From NCBI RefSeq assembly GCF_037975245.1, contig NC_092582.1, positions 26,538,077 through 26,602,076 on the forward strand: a stretch of DNA of 64,000 nt, in the 5' to 3' direction. Made by a program: the position numbers and the translations under genes. This DNA comes from Apostichopus japonicus. Taxonomy: Eukaryota > Echinodermata > Holothuroidea > Aspidochirotida > Stichopodidae. Position 1 is the first letter of the stretch. Every line of letters begins with the position of its first letter. The notes beneath the pieces are model-generated. The model was not told the DNA's origin. It was given only the letters and a program-made list of their open reading frames with translations, and did not search any database. Shown here piece after piece: positions 33,317 to 46,530 of the stretch.

Positions 33317-34436
33317 TGGATATTTCTGTATCTGTTCCATTCACATAATATCAATACTTCTCCAGATGTAATAAAAAAGAAAATTGTCACTGATATCCAC
33401 ACAGCATTCAGCCTCATCGATAAGATATGATATTGTCTATAATTTGACTCTTTTTAAGATTTGGAAATAATTTGGCAGTGTCTTTGCTCAGCTTCAACAG
33501 TATGGCAAAGAATCATTAATGATTACAGGTCAAAAAGAGAAACAATTAAAGTATATATAACATTAAAACTGAATATATTAAAGTGAATATGCTAACAATA
33601 TATTATTTGTTGTTCAGCTATATTGTGCCACAATATGGAAAGTCATAAGCAACCGTCCGGGTCATGAATACAAAACTAGTAAAGGATGCAAGTACACGTT
33701 TATAACATTACGGTAAAATTGGAAATAATGTTAAAGTCTCATCGTTATTGGAAATTGTGTATGAAACATTAACTCCTCCAATTATGGAATAAAGTTCTGA
33801 CTACATTGTATCCAGAGATATTTTAAATTGTCGGTTACATCATGCATATGTCACTACCATACGTTTCCCGCAAATGCCTATGTTTTCTTTAATATTTTGT
33901 CTCACGGAGTTGTATTTTGATACTTAGAGAAAATACATCAAAGAAAAACTGTTGTGTCAAGGACACACCTATATAAGGGACAGATTAAGAGAGACTGTTC
34001 GATATTAGCTATATTGGGAATAACTTCAGTGTTGGTGATACGCTTGGCTTGTAACTCAATATACTGTAACATGGCACAACTACACATTAAATCCAAGATT
34101 TGCTGAGGATGAGCTTAAGAGTAATGAGAAATGTCATTGAAAAAAAAGAGTGAAGCCTGTTACTTAGCAGTTTCAATTTCAACATTCTTCCGTCGCTAAA
34201 TTGTTGCAATTTTGTCATACGAAATGCTTAATTACGCGAGTGACGTTCGTTATATACTTGTAAATACCAACAACCTCTAGGCCGACGACACGTTGTGTGT
34301 ATATGTGTTAGGTCCTATAGTCTGGCAAGACTGTAACGCACAAGTAAGGCTATTATAAGTGCTCAGGCAAATCTATAAGGAACTTCCGCCACTTTCCACA
34401 ATTGGTTGATGGGACTTTACAAATAGGATCTAACTA
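33317..34436. other. No supported gene
   Basis: AT-rich, apparently unique sequence between the 74-bp array and the 5-kb element. I see no exon, RNA gene or transposon end here. Confidence 0.5.
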
Positions 34437-34835
34437 CACTGAAAACTTAAATTGGTTCACCGACTAACATAACGTTAGTCCATCTGGTGCCTCTCCCGAC
34501 TAACATAGCCTTAGTCACTTGCTATACCGACTAATTTATTCCTTAGTCAGTTGGATTTCTTAGTAGGTCATCTTAGTCCGTCAGCTTAGTCGATCAACAA
34601 TTTCTTAGTCGGTAAAAGTATATTAGTCAGTTACATTAGTTGGTGACATTAGTCGGTCTTTACCGACTAATTTATATGAGCCACCGACTAGTTTATAGCA
34701 GGTTTTACATTAGTCAGGATGGTGCCTCTCCCGACTAACCTTTCTTAGTCGGTATCGACTGACTAGTTGCACTGACTAGAATCACTGAAAGATTTAAACC
34801 CGACTAGTTTCACTGACTAGCATCACTGAAAGAAA
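34437..34835. repeat. Left arm: cluster of ~20 GACTAA/TTAGTC motifs
   Basis: More than twenty copies of TTAGTC, GACTAA or GACTAG occur within 400 bp, often as back-to-back pairs such as GACTAACATAACGTTAGTC that can form small hairpins. The arm ends near ATCACTGAAAGAAAAGAG, which resembles the terminal sequence itself. Confidence 0.85.
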
Positions 34836-35450
34836 AGAGAGCAGAAGAAACACAAATAATGTGTACGTTGGCAGTATTTATTTCTGATAAAACTTCTGAT
34901 GTCTACAAGGCTGACTTTCGACAGATAGAGAAGAAATCACTGTAAACAAAAATCTGAAAATATGATTTTATTCCAACAAAGTTAAGACAAGTTCATGGAT
35001 CAAACATGAATCGCAAAAGTATAGCACTGCACAATAATGCAAAGTTGAATCTTGGGCAAGGGTTCCTCATGACTTTCGTTTTAAAGTGGTACCCCAAATC
35101 GACACCAGTTAAGTCTTCACGAACAAAGAGTGTTTCTCTTAACTACAAATGGCCTCCCACTTGTCTTCAGGAAGCCAAAATCTGCACCATTATTGACCTG
35201 TGAACAGAAAATATGATATACGTGTAAGCGCAGATACAGATATAGCACATGATAACTCACATTATCATAAACATACATTTACATTAAAATTTTATAACAT
35301 ATTGGGAGGTATACATTTAAATCTAGGTCCCTCAAATTATAAGCCAGGAATAGCAGCTTTACCAAATAATTATTAGCTTTGAACAGCATAACACCAAGTT
35401 ATTTTTCAAAGCTTAATAATTATGTTAATCATGTTAATAATGATCCCAAT

Positions 35451-37140
35451 AGACCGGGAGCCCAGCGGGTTTGGTTAGCTGGGAAGGTAACCAATTGCCT
35501 TGTACATCACAATGTTCACAGTGCATTCCTGTATATGAAACCAGACGACTGGCAACCGACTGTGGTGAGTGTGGCTGGGAGAGCAATTTTAAAGTCACCT
35601 GATAGCTAACCTAGATCAGTTTTCATGGTAACACATCAAAGTAAGTACAATGTGTCAGGCATGGCCCCAAGAGCAACAAATGGCCATTGCCAGTAATTAT
35701 TGGTGGTGGGGTACCCCTGCCAGTGATCTATAATTGACCCCTCAAGGCTGACCTAGGTCAGCTCATGAGGTAACCACTTGAAACCTACTGGAAAATGTTG
35801 GTTAGGACTTCAGATACAACTGATGGGCATTGCCAGTAATTTTTATTAGTGGGGTACCCCTGCCAGTAGACCCCCAAAATGCCCATCTCCCATTGACCTA
35901 GATGAGCTCATGATGTAACCAGTTGAAAACTACTGGAAAATTGTATCACTTCATATGTAAGGGATGGGCATTTCCAGTAATTTATATTGGGGGGGGGGGG
36001 TACCCCTGCCAGTAGACCCCCAAAATGCCCATTCCCTCATTGACCTAGGTCAGCTCATGAGATAACCAGTTGAAAAATTACTGGAAATGATAGGTATCAC
36101 TTCATATGTAAGGGATGGGCATTTCCAGTAATTTATATTGGGGGGGGGGGGGGGTACCCCTGCCAGTAGACCCCCAAAATGCCCATTCCCTCATTGACCT
36201 AGGTCAGCTCATGAGATAACCAGTTGAAAAATTACTGGAAATGATAGGTATCACTTCATATGTAAGGGATGGGCATTTCTAGTCATTTACATTGGTGGGG
36301 TAACCCTGCCAGTAGACCCCCAAAATGCCCATCCCCCATTGACCTAGATTAGCTCATGAGGTAACCAGTTGAAAACTACTGTAAAATGATTGGCAGGACA
36401 CTATATGTAAGGGATGGGCATTGCCAGTAATTTTTATTGGTGGGGTACCCCTGCCAGTAGACCCCCAAAATGCCCCCCCCCCCTCATTGATCTAGGTCAG
36501 CTCATGATTTAACCAGTTGAAAACTACTGGAAAATGATTGACAGGATTCTATATGTAGAGGATGGGCGAACTCTGGCAGTGGTGGCCCACCAATATAAAA
36601 TACTGGAAATGCCCATCCTTACATATGAAGTGATACCTATCATTTTCCTGTAGGTTTCAACTGGTCAAATCATGAGCTCACCTAGGTCAATGAGGGGATG
36701 GGCATATTGGGGGTCTACTGGCAGGGGTACCCCACCAATAAAAATTACTGGCAATGCCCATCCCTTTTATCTGAAGTCCTAACCAACATTTTCCAGTAGG
36801 TTTCAAGTGGTTACCTCATGAGCTGACCTAGGTCAGCCTTGAGGGTCAATTACAGATCACTGGCAGGGGTACCCCACCACCAATAATTACTGGCGATGGC
36901 CATTTGTTGCTCTTGGGGCCATACATGACACATTGTTCTTACTTTGATGTGGTTACCATGAAAGCTGATCTAGGTTAGCTATTACAGGGTAGGTGACTTT
37001 AAATTGCTCTCCCAGCCACATCCACCACAGTCGGTTTGCCAGTCGTCAGGTTTCATATACAGGAATGCATTGTGAACATTGTGATGTACCAGGCAATTGG
37101 TTACCTTCCCAGCTAACCAAACCCTCTGGACTCCCGCTCT
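35451..37140. mobile_element. Foldback (long inverted repeat) element nested in the 5-kb element
   Basis: The left arm starts AGACCGGGAGCCCAG and the right arm, reverse-complemented, AGAGCGGGAGTCCAG. They stay similar (by eye above 90 percent) for about 550 bp, including GTTTGGTTAGCTGGGAAGG and the later GGGGTACCCCTGCCAGT. Between the arms are extra tandem copies of a ~150-170-bp subunit in the left-arm orientation. No transposase is encoded. The matching open frames in both arms (both containing RVWLAGKVTNCLVHHNVH) are shadows of the inverted repeat. Confidence 0.85.
35690..36560. repeat. ~150-170-bp subunits of the foldback element, about five or six copies
   Basis: Each unit has GATGGGCATTGCCAGTAATT or a variant, a G-run, GGGGTACCCCTGCCAGTAGA, ACCTAGGTCAGCTCATGA and CCAGTTGAAAACTACTGG. 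G-runs reach 12-15 in two units (about 35991 and 36140). Confidence 0.88.
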
Positions 37141-39104
37141 ACAGATCAGTGAAAATTTGACCAAACTTATGAAGCTTGCACGTAAATGATATACTAGACT
37201 GTTTTTTTTTTTTAAACAGGTTATGAAAAGTATCTTTAATATCATTAAACAGTTGGGTACAATAATTAAACTCACTCTTCCATCTTTTTTCTCTACGGTA
37301 CTTGTTCCTTTGCTTTTTGGACTCTTGGATAAACTCTTTTGTTCTGCGAAGGGTACCAATATATCATCTTAAAACATGTCTTTAAGCATATATAACACAG
37401 TTCTCCTCTTCTGTTGTTGCCTCCACACTGGTGTCGTACATCACAGGAAACCTCACCGTTGACTTAGATATTTGGCTTTTCAATTCCTGCTGGAAAAAAA
37501 AAACAGCAAAGTATTCATCATTTGAAAAAGAACAAAAAAAAAGTTGTCACCACAAAGTTATGTGAGATTTGCTTCCACTATAGTCTCAAAAAACAATCCC
37601 AAAGTTTGAAGTAGACTGTATCATACTGAAAATTTGAACGAGAGTGTCATCACCATTGCAACCAGAATCAAATGCCCAGAATACAGAGATAATAAAACAT
37701 GGGCTAAATCTTTGTTTGTTTTTATGATCTTTAATAATATAAAATTTTAGAAACAGAAATGCACTGAGCCAACTTATTTATAGGCATAATCGTTTTTAGT
37801 TGTTATTTTGCTTGCTCACATAACAAGCCTGTTTAGACCTAGGCTAGAGGAGAATCAGTACTTTGTTACACTAAGTTTGTCTTTCGGTCGTTTTGATTTA
37901 TTCTTACTAGTAGTACTAAAGTATATAATGGACCGGCGAAGACTAGAGAATACCCAGAGTTTTAGGAACTGCGTTAAACTGTATGATCTGATCAATTATT
38001 TACGTCAATGAGTTTCATTCAATCTAGGATCAAAAAGAGAAAACTAATTAATCTTAACCTTTAAACTTTGCTACTAAACAGATATGCTTGAATTACAAAT
38101 AAATGTCAAAAAAACATCATAATCTACGAATCGATGCATATACATATACATAAACAGAATAATTTGAATTCGCGCAAGTGAACCCTGCACTACATTGGAC
38201 AGAAGAAAAAAAACGTGCAATTAGACCAAACTAAACATACTAAATTTTCCGTTACTTCTACATAAAATATCAATACAAATACAACAACTTACTCTTTTGG
38301 CAGTATACTAAAAGCACATGTTATAATAACTTCAGACTATCAAGCTTTCCTGAGAAAAAACGGTTAATACTTCTTACAGTAAACAAGTCGACCGTGAAGG
38401 AATGTCGCAATTGTTTCCTGGGTGTGACCGGAAATTAAATACTAAAAAATGATAAATGAGAAGGTTAAATAGAACTGAAGCGTGCATCCTGACTGCTCGC
38501 AACATATAATACCGTTGACTAGCCAACATAATTTGTTCAGCCTACTGTGACTGTACGTTTGAAGGTCTAGCCTTGCTTATTCAATATCACAAAGCCTACC
38601 CATTTAGATTCACATGGGAAATTACAGGAAATCTTTACCAAATGAGTGTAGACTTCAAATAAACTATTGAGACTTATAGTTCCAGCATTTGTTTGGGAAT
38701 AAATTAGAAGATTATGTGCCACTGTTCAATCTAGCCCAATACACACATAACACATTGTTAATTGGTGTTTAGAATGCACACTTTAGTGTTGAGAATGCAC
38801 TGCAGTACCCAATAGAAGCCTATAGGCTACTCACTGTCATTGCACTTGTGTATTGCGAAACGCCAGCGTGACAACAGTAGCGTTACAACGGTAGCGTTAC
38901 ACTAACCATAATACAGTACTAGTGCCAGTGGCCTAACAATTAACTTTAATTTTACCTTCAAGTTAAAGGAATAACAGGTAGGCCGACGATGGCAGTTAAT
39001 ACCTCCATTCTTCTAAAGACCTTCTTGGGTGATTTACGGTTGAAAGTTGCTTAGAGTGATCGTATGAAACTATGCCAAGTCCAGCAAGCTGCCGTTGCCT
39101 CTCG

Positions 39105-39395
39105 GTTTCCAAATTGAAGTGAATCGAAGTGGTCCGTCATACATTAGTCCGTCGACACCGACTAAGCTACGATTATGGCGTAAATCGGGTGTCCGTATCG
39201 GTCTTAGTCCATGGGTTAAAATACCTTAGTCCGTCGCCACCAACTAAGCTGCGATTATATTTTCCTTAGTCAGTGTAAACTGACTAAGAAGCAGCGATGA
39301 AACGAAGATTTTTGGTAGTCCGTGTGCATTGGCTAACGTTACAGACTAATTTAACGTTAGTCCGTGGCAATATTGACTAGTTTATTTTTTCAGTG
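39105..39395. repeat. Right arm: cluster of ~11 TTAGTC/GACTAA motifs
   Basis: TTAGTCCGTCG-, ACCGACTAAGC- and TTAGTCAGTG-type motifs recur every 20-40 bp up to the terminal TTTTTTCAGTG. The motif is the same as in the left arm at 34437-34835, but the arms are not a simple base-for-base inverted copy. Confidence 0.85.
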
Positions 39396-39555
39396 TATGT
39401 TATCACGTTGTGGTCTGAAAGGGGGAGGGAAGTTTATTGGGAGGGGATAGAAGGAGGAGTGGGTTTCTTATTGAGTGAGTGCTTTCAAAAGCAAGACTGG
39501 AGGGCGGGAAACAATAGCATATCATTTCACCTCATTTTACCCCATCACCCCATTT

Positions 39556-39804
39556 TATTGAGTGTTAGCTCAGTGGTTAACGCCGGTGCCTTTCAATCAT
39601 AAGGTCCCCGGTTCGAGTCACTCCCAGATTAATGTATGTCGTCCAGTTACAGAGTTGTTGACAATTAACAATTTATAATCATGGACGTTAAATATGAATG
39701 TAAGAGACTGACTTCGGTCAGCTTGCGGCTTTTATAAGCCAATGAGGCTTCTTCGCGAGTTCCTGCTTGCAGGAGGATCTAATATACATACATACATACA
39801 TACC
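39556..39804 (+). mobile_element. tRNA-derived SINE, copy 2
   Basis: The head has TTAGCTCAGTGGTTAACGCC (A box) and GGTTCGAGTC (B box). A central domain follows with ACTTCGGTCAGCTTGCGGC, CCAATGAGGCTTCTT and CGCGAGTTCCTGCTTGC, then a (CATA)n tail to about 39803. It is in opposite orientation to the copy at 27.6 kb and lies 160 bp outside the right end of the 5-kb element. Confidence 0.87.
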
Positions 39805-39944
39805 TCAGTTGATTAATGTTCACGCGGTACCTCATAGTCAAAGGCTCAATGTTACGCAACACAATACAAAGTTTAGTAGGTCGTTTTAATTTTGTTTTCG
39901 CATTAGCGGAACGTATATCTAAACGACAAGGGGACAGTAATCCT

Positions 39945-40140
39945 ACCTCAAAGATTAGGGGATAATATACCTGCCGAAAATATTAGGGGATACTACATCT
40001 ACCTATAACAAAGGGATAGTACCCCTACCGAAAATATTAGGGGATACTACAGCTACCTAGAAGATTAAGGTATAATACACCTTCCTCAACGATTAGGGGG
40101 TTTTACATTTACCTATAAGAATAGAGATAGTACCCATACC
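39945..40140. repeat. Degenerate tandem repeat, ~45 bp, four copies
   Basis: Phrases such as GATTAGGGGATAATATACCT and ATTAGGGGATACTACA alternate over about 200 bp with considerable divergence. Confidence 0.75.
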
Positions 40141-41080
40141 TTAAGGAGACATTGTGTATGGTGTCTTTAAACGATTAGGGCCATGTAACAGAGATTGGTA
40201 CTTGCTGTCCACCGATGATGAAAATAACGTTACGAGGTTTGCACGTTTCGTCCACAAATAATGGTCAGTGTGAGACATATGATGTACTTGTTGTCTATCT
40301 ATAAGGTGAACAATCAATCTTTCCGCGATATAGATGACTGGAATGTTGAACAAATTAACAAAATACAGAAAACATCAAGATTTGTCTTTAGAAGATGACC
40401 AGTCCACTTTGAGAGTTTGTTATCTAAGACCATGTGTGAGTGATAAGCCGACATTATTCACTGATGTGTGTTTCGCGTTAACCCCTACCGTTGTTTGGCC
40501 ACTTTCGGTTCCCCCGGGAAGTAGCTTAGACTTAGCTGCCCTGTAATCACGATATGTTTGAATAAAACTATTTCTATGGAAGAACGAATGTTCATCGCTT
40601 GGTGCAAAGTTAAGCTTTATTTGCTGATTGTAAGTGAGAACTTGGTTGGTTGATGAATCTGGTTTGATAAGCCATCTTCGTAGTGAGAGGTGCTTGGGGT
40701 TATCAATATATCGGCGACGAGATGCCGGGTGTACGGGGCATTCTAGGGCATCTGAGGCGAGGGAATTACTGCACAAAGTCACTTTGAGCAATAATAAAGT
40801 AGTCACTCCAGGGTAACAGTTACTTGAAAATCATATACATACACTGGCAGACTGTGGACTTTGCTTCACAAATAAAACAGTAAAAGAATAAATTAACGGA
40901 CGGAATGGTATCATGGGAGGGGGAGGGTGGGGGAGGGGGAGGTGCAAGATCGAGCAAGTGACCGAACGAATGAATGAATGCGCATTTGCGTGTCGGTGTA
41001 TTCATACTGTGTAGGCGATGGCGTGTGGTAATTGAGCACAGCTAACTAAGTTATACTGCTTAGTGTTATGATCTGACCTA
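40141..41080. other. No supported gene
   Basis: Open frames on both strands (the longest 128 codons on the minus strand, 40420-40806) show no recognisable domain. A G-rich purine tract lies at 40915-40945. Confidence 0.4.
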
Positions 41081-41122
41081 TGTTGGATGTGTATATGTCT
41101 ATATAGTGACCTAATGCTGGAA

Positions 41123-41178
<56 letters not shown>

Positions 41179-41197
41179 CCAACTCATTACGATTTTC

Positions 41198-41258
<61 letters not shown>

Positions 41259-41375
41259 TACCTAATGTTGGATGTGTATATATCTTTAGGCCTATAGTGA
41301 CCTAATGCTGGATGTATATATATATATCTAAAATCTATATCTATGCAGTGACCTAATATTGGATGTGTATACCTC
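41080..41375. repeat. Two long TA microsatellites within a degenerate repeat
   Basis: TA runs at 41124-41176 and 41201-41253 are separated by 24 bp. The surrounding phrase GTGACCTAATGCTGGATGT recurs near 41105, 41260, 41298 and 41348. Each TA run can extrude as a cruciform. Confidence 0.92.
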
Positions 41376-44300
41376 TGTGGTACTGTTAACATACAATAAC
41401 AGATTTTCAAGTGTCCTTCTTTCATTTGCCGCATAGTCATATCTGATTTGACCCTTCGTTAGATTTGTCTGCACCACAGAGATGAAACTTCAAGTTGAAT
41501 TAAATTTGAGCTCAGAGTTACACTAATGGAATTCAGATTGGAAACTTCACTCCTTTCAATATACCTTTATAGGTAAAATAAAACCACCGAAGATCAAGAT
41601 AGTGTCTATCACCAAACATTTTTTAAGCATTTTTAGGATTTATGTTTCACTGTCAAAGGGGTATCTTGATTTTAAATAGCAGTACACATATGATCTGTTA
41701 AGGTCACGAAGAGCTTAGTATTGGCTCTTTAACGGCACAGAAGTAATTTCAGGCATGTTAGAATACAGGGAAAGTTACTGTAAACAGGGTTCAAAGGGTC
41801 AAGGTTGTAGGTTATAATGCCTGTCTTAATGTTTGTATGTTTCTCTGTCTGTATGTCTGTATTGTACTTTGTGTTATGCTTACGTGTTGCCATGTTTGAA
41901 TCTGTTGAACTTTCACTAATAAAGTAATGATAACTTCCTCTACAATTCATACTGTTAAAGCTATATTCACTTTCTATAAACAATTCAATCCCTTTAAGAA
42001 TTCAATTAGAAACCGGATTCTTCGATTCGATGGCCTTGATCCGATACTCGTATTGAGTTTTATGTAGTAATATACACATATTGCAAGCTATAAAATAACA
42101 TTTAAGTAACCAAATTGGTTGCAATCTCTGCTACGCATATTGAATAGATTTATATCGATAATTATTAATCAAAATAATAATAATAATAATAATGAAAAAG
42201 ATGAGATAAAATTACAAGTATAAAACATTTAAGTATTTTTTGGAAAGATAATGCCACCAGTTTTGTTATTCGAGGCGCTACAGTGGCTTTACAAAAAAGA
42301 CAACATCAGTACATAATATGGCATTCAGCTGTATACACATAGGAAGAAGTAACTACAAACTTATGTACAGACGGTATAGGAACAAAACCTTCAAGCTAGA
42401 AGTAATATACTCGCAGGATACGCGAGTTCATATACCTCTGAAATATCCCAGCGTCTGTCCTTTCAAACCACGTTTCCCCTTTCATGTTTAATGACAATTT
42501 GTAAGTACAATTTGCGACATTTTCCCTATAAATTTGACAAAATTGTAGGCCAATGACAGGTTGCTTGAATAAACGGGTGTTTAAGCGTTTAGTACACTAA
42601 CATTACTACGAATATAATGTGGCGTTTGAAAGGTATTTGTTTTTTTGTGACCATCTGTTATCAATTACGTCATTTTACAGACTATTTCTGTCAGCAAAGT
42701 TTCTTGACCGTTCAAATTTGTCTTATAGTCATTTTCAGTAAGTAATTATGAGTTCTCGTAGGCACATATAGGGGTCCAATTTGTGGCAATTATGGTGTCC
42801 CTGTCACACTGGGAGTCCATTAGATATGTTCTGTGTAATTATGGTTCCTTTGATTATGAACTAGCAAGGCAAGGGTAATGTTTTCTGAGATCAAAAGATA
42901 TTCCATTATAGAGTATATATATTAGGTAACCCATATAACAATAATCATTAACATTCCAAATACAATCTGTAAACATAGTTGATTCTCTGTGTTACAAGGA
43001 TAGTATGAACGTCACAAACTTGGATCCCCAATATTAACTGAACTCTGTCTGGCTTGTTCCTCGAATAATATTATATATTAAAAAAAGCCATGAAACTAAC
43101 CGAGATGTTGCTGCCATGTTACGATATATCAAAGGTTATAGTCTCAGGAGATGACGTCACTCCCCCTTTGTACAATGATTTAATCGAGTTATAGCAGCTT
43201 CGTCAATTTATAGAATTTTTCGAGAGAGAGAGAGAAACGACATTGGCACTTATTTAAACTCAGACAATCCAATAGACTTTACCCACCATAGCTGGATTGG
43301 AAATTAATTTTGTAATCTATGAATATGCATAAAAGAAAGCTTAATGTATGTAAATATTAATATGTATTATAATAGCTTTTACATATCAATATGCATACTA
43401 GAGTATAAGTTGTCACTGAGTATTACTAATGATAATATTAAACTGTAAATAATCACATATTTTGTTGTCCAGACAACATTTTCATGTTAGTGTTAATCAC
43501 ATACAACTCAAAGCAATTCGGAAACTTTTCAGAAATGTTCTCAATCTGCCAAAGTCAACGTCAAAACTGGTTAAGTTCACCACTTCATGTTTTTCTTGTC
43601 ATAAAGCAATATAAAGATAAAGAATATGGTTTATGCAAGCTAAATATAAAGTATACAGACCTACGGGTGTGAGATTACACAGGAGATCAGTAATACATAC
43701 AAATGTACTACACAAGAAGCGATTGGCAAGGAATATATTATGCGTCATGACAACTTATATGCTGCTAAAAGAGTTCTTCTTATGGATAGGTCATGGCATC
43801 GACTTCAGGCTATGTGTTATTAACGTTATCATGACTTACACTAGTTCGGTCTATTGTGTGTTATGAAGTAGGGATATAGATATATGTAGATGATATACCG
43901 CGCCACAGAGCAGTCACTTAATTATCGTGTTTAGTCTAAGTGGTCACGTGAGGTAACTTTATCTTCTGTGCTGTTTGACACCGTCTGACCGTTCCGTATA
44001 TAGCGTTATACTGTATCATTTATATTACGCTAAGAAAGGCTGCAGAATTTTGTTGTTGACATGTTACAATGCAAACGTAAAATCATAATAGTTTGCGTGG
44101 ATAATGTTTGTGTATTCTGTTTTTAATTACTCAGCTGGAAGGCTCCTTTAATGTTAGGCAAAAAGATGGCGTCAGCCCCTCAGTCCAGAACTAACGTTAC
44201 TATTCATCCATTGCTTAACACCGATCTAAAACTAAAACAAAACTGTTCTTTTAACTTCGGTAAAAGCATTCCTTAACATGTTATTTTGTGCCAATCGTAT

Positions 44301-46079
44301 GTCCTATGTCATATGTGTTTCTTTTGATTGTTATGTTGCATATGAAGAGTTGACCTACTAGCATGTTTGCTAGTCTAATGTGACCAGCCGTTGTGGTTAA
44401 TGAGTAGCCTTCTATGGATTTACATGGATTCATTTCTAACAACAATAACAATAACAACAACAAAAATACAAGAAGTGTAGAAGTACAACATGAACAGCTA
44501 AACCTAGTTTTCATCTTGGAGAACATCTCAAAAAGATTTGTTAATATCTCCTTTTGTTTTAATCAAATACGATAGTTTGAACCATCTTGTCAAACAAACG
44601 CAAATTTGCTTCATGATGTATTGAAATATATAGCTTGATTGTTTCTTAATAGTTATAGTGAGATGTAGGTGGTTTTGCATATTTTACCATAGTTTAATTA
44701 GGCTGGTGCATGACATTCAGTACTGTAATTAAATACCATGGACAGCCATGTATTTCTATTGGCTTACACTGTTATCCTATGCATTGTACTAACCACACTA
44801 AGAATTACAATGCACATTGATATAAACGTTTCCTTCTGTAACATAATAAATAACGGAAAGTATTGAAGAAACTTTAGTCCAGACATTTAGCGTGATATTT
44901 ATAATTATAATGTTAACCATTTGTCGGTTAACGAAAACTATAGACATTTTTACTTTTTCTCACAAAGAATGTATATATATGAAGTAAGATGAAACACATC
45001 ATAGTTTGTTTGGTGAATTAGTTCTAGCAATAGATGCTGGAAATTACCGTGTCATTGGAAACTGGAAAACAGTAAAAATACCTTCTCAACACAAACAAAA
45101 TAAAACAAAACAGAAGACTGTTATTGGCGCTACTTTGTACTGTCCTCAATGTTAGCAGCCTTATATGATCAATATCTTATTTCTAAATAAAGCCTATTAT
45201 CTCTATGTTTATTAGCTGGACATACAAATTGCATTGATGTATTGGCGCGTTTTACCGTACGTGTTAGATACAATCGATAATTTACAGCTAAAGTGACCCC
45301 ATTCTGCAAAACCGCAGTGCAACCTTGTGTACTTTACTGATCACATCTAATAACTACTGAGAGTAATTTCTGGAAGAAATTTAATTATGGTTCAACTAGA
45401 ACTTTTACTGATATTAAAGTTCTTAGATTTAAATTGAATTGTTTCGTGGGTTTTCTATGAGACCACCGATGGTCGTTGTTTCGTTGTTCTGTTAGTTGTT
45501 TTCCTTCTAAGTTTGAATATCAGTCAGAGGTAGGAATATCGAACTAGTTAAACTTAAACTAAAACAATCTAACTGTTCCAAGTTCTTCCAAACTAGAAAA
45601 CAGAAGTTATGAGCCTTGAAATGGACCTGGTACCATAAACTAGATCAAACAACCCCCCGCCCCTCCCCTTCTGCATGAGGCGTATGAAGGTATGTTTGAT
45701 TGGGATACACTAATAGTGGTCAGGGGTGCAGGAGGGGGCGGACAGTACATTGCAGATCAAGGGAAAGACCTCCGTGAAGCTGCTTCATATTCAAACATGT
45801 CTTGTTCTCTCGTCTAAGTGATAAGTCAAGCACAAAATACACGTCAGTGACGGAGATTACTGTGAAATTTAGCTCAGTAATTGAGTAAATATAACTATAC
45901 CCTATGATAAAAATTAACAAACAATTTGCAAGATCATCTATTCCTAATTTAGCCTAGATAATCCTAGTAATGCCAGATAATTGAAGATAATCCTAATGTA
46001 GCCATTAAAGAATATAACATATCTTGATAAGAAATATCTCGTCATGAACATTCTCACCCAGTTACGTTGGTTCTGTGAC
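41376..46079. other. Long stretch with no supported gene
   Basis: About 4.7 kb of AT-rich, apparently unique sequence. I see only simple repeats: an AAT run at 42171-42193 and a GA run at 43224-43234. No open frame here matches a family I recognise, and no acceptor/donor pair bounds a convincing exon. Confidence 0.45.
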
Positions 46080-46530
46080 CACATTAACATATGACAATAT
46101 AAGTTAACACATTAAAGTATACTAACATATTAGTTATAGGCCTATACATAAAAATTTACATTAACATATTAACGGCCTAACAATAACGTAACAATAACAT
46201 ATTACATTAAATGCATACACATTAACGTAACTTTAACATATAACAATATAGATAAATACATACAGATTAACATTACATTCACATATCACATTATAGACAT
46301 TCACGTTACTTCAACATATCACATTAGAGGCATACACATAAACGTTACATTAACATATTACATAATAGGAATACACATAATAGTTACATTAACGATTACA
46401 TTGAAGGGCTACATATAAAGCTTTACATTAACATATAACATAATAGATCTACACATTAACGTGACATTAACGTTTACATTAAATGGCTACATATAAAGCT
46501 TTACATTAACATATAACATTATAGGCCTAC
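46080..46530. repeat. Degenerate AT-rich repeat, ~55-bp unit
   Basis: ACATTAACATATAACATTAT and AGGCCTACACATTAACGTT phrases alternate about eight times with many substitutions. Confidence 0.8.

Larger units (their letters stand above)
34437..39395. mobile_element. Large non-autonomous DNA element with CACTG ends and TTAGTC-rich arms
   Basis: The left end is CACTGAAAACTTAAATTGG and the right end, reverse-complemented, CACTGAAAAAATAAACTAG. Both are preceded by TA outside, consistent with a TA target duplication. About 400 bp inside the left end and 290 bp inside the right end are packed with GACTAA/TTAGTC motifs in both orientations, which occur at this density nowhere else in the window. Between the arms lie about 4 kb with no transposase frame and a nested foldback element at 35451-37140. 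Superfamily is uncertain: CACTG ends occur in CACTA and Tc1/mariner-like groups, and TA fits the latter. Confidence 0.65.

Noticed and set aside
35379-37359. Two open frames sharing a RVWLAGKVTNCLVHHNVH peptide
   Set aside because: The shared peptide is simply the two arms of the foldback element read in opposite directions; no domain and no gene context.
39556-39625. Possible functional tRNA gene
   Set aside because: A and B boxes are present, but the anticodon arm and acceptor pairing are poor and the sequence continues into the SINE core and TACA tail.
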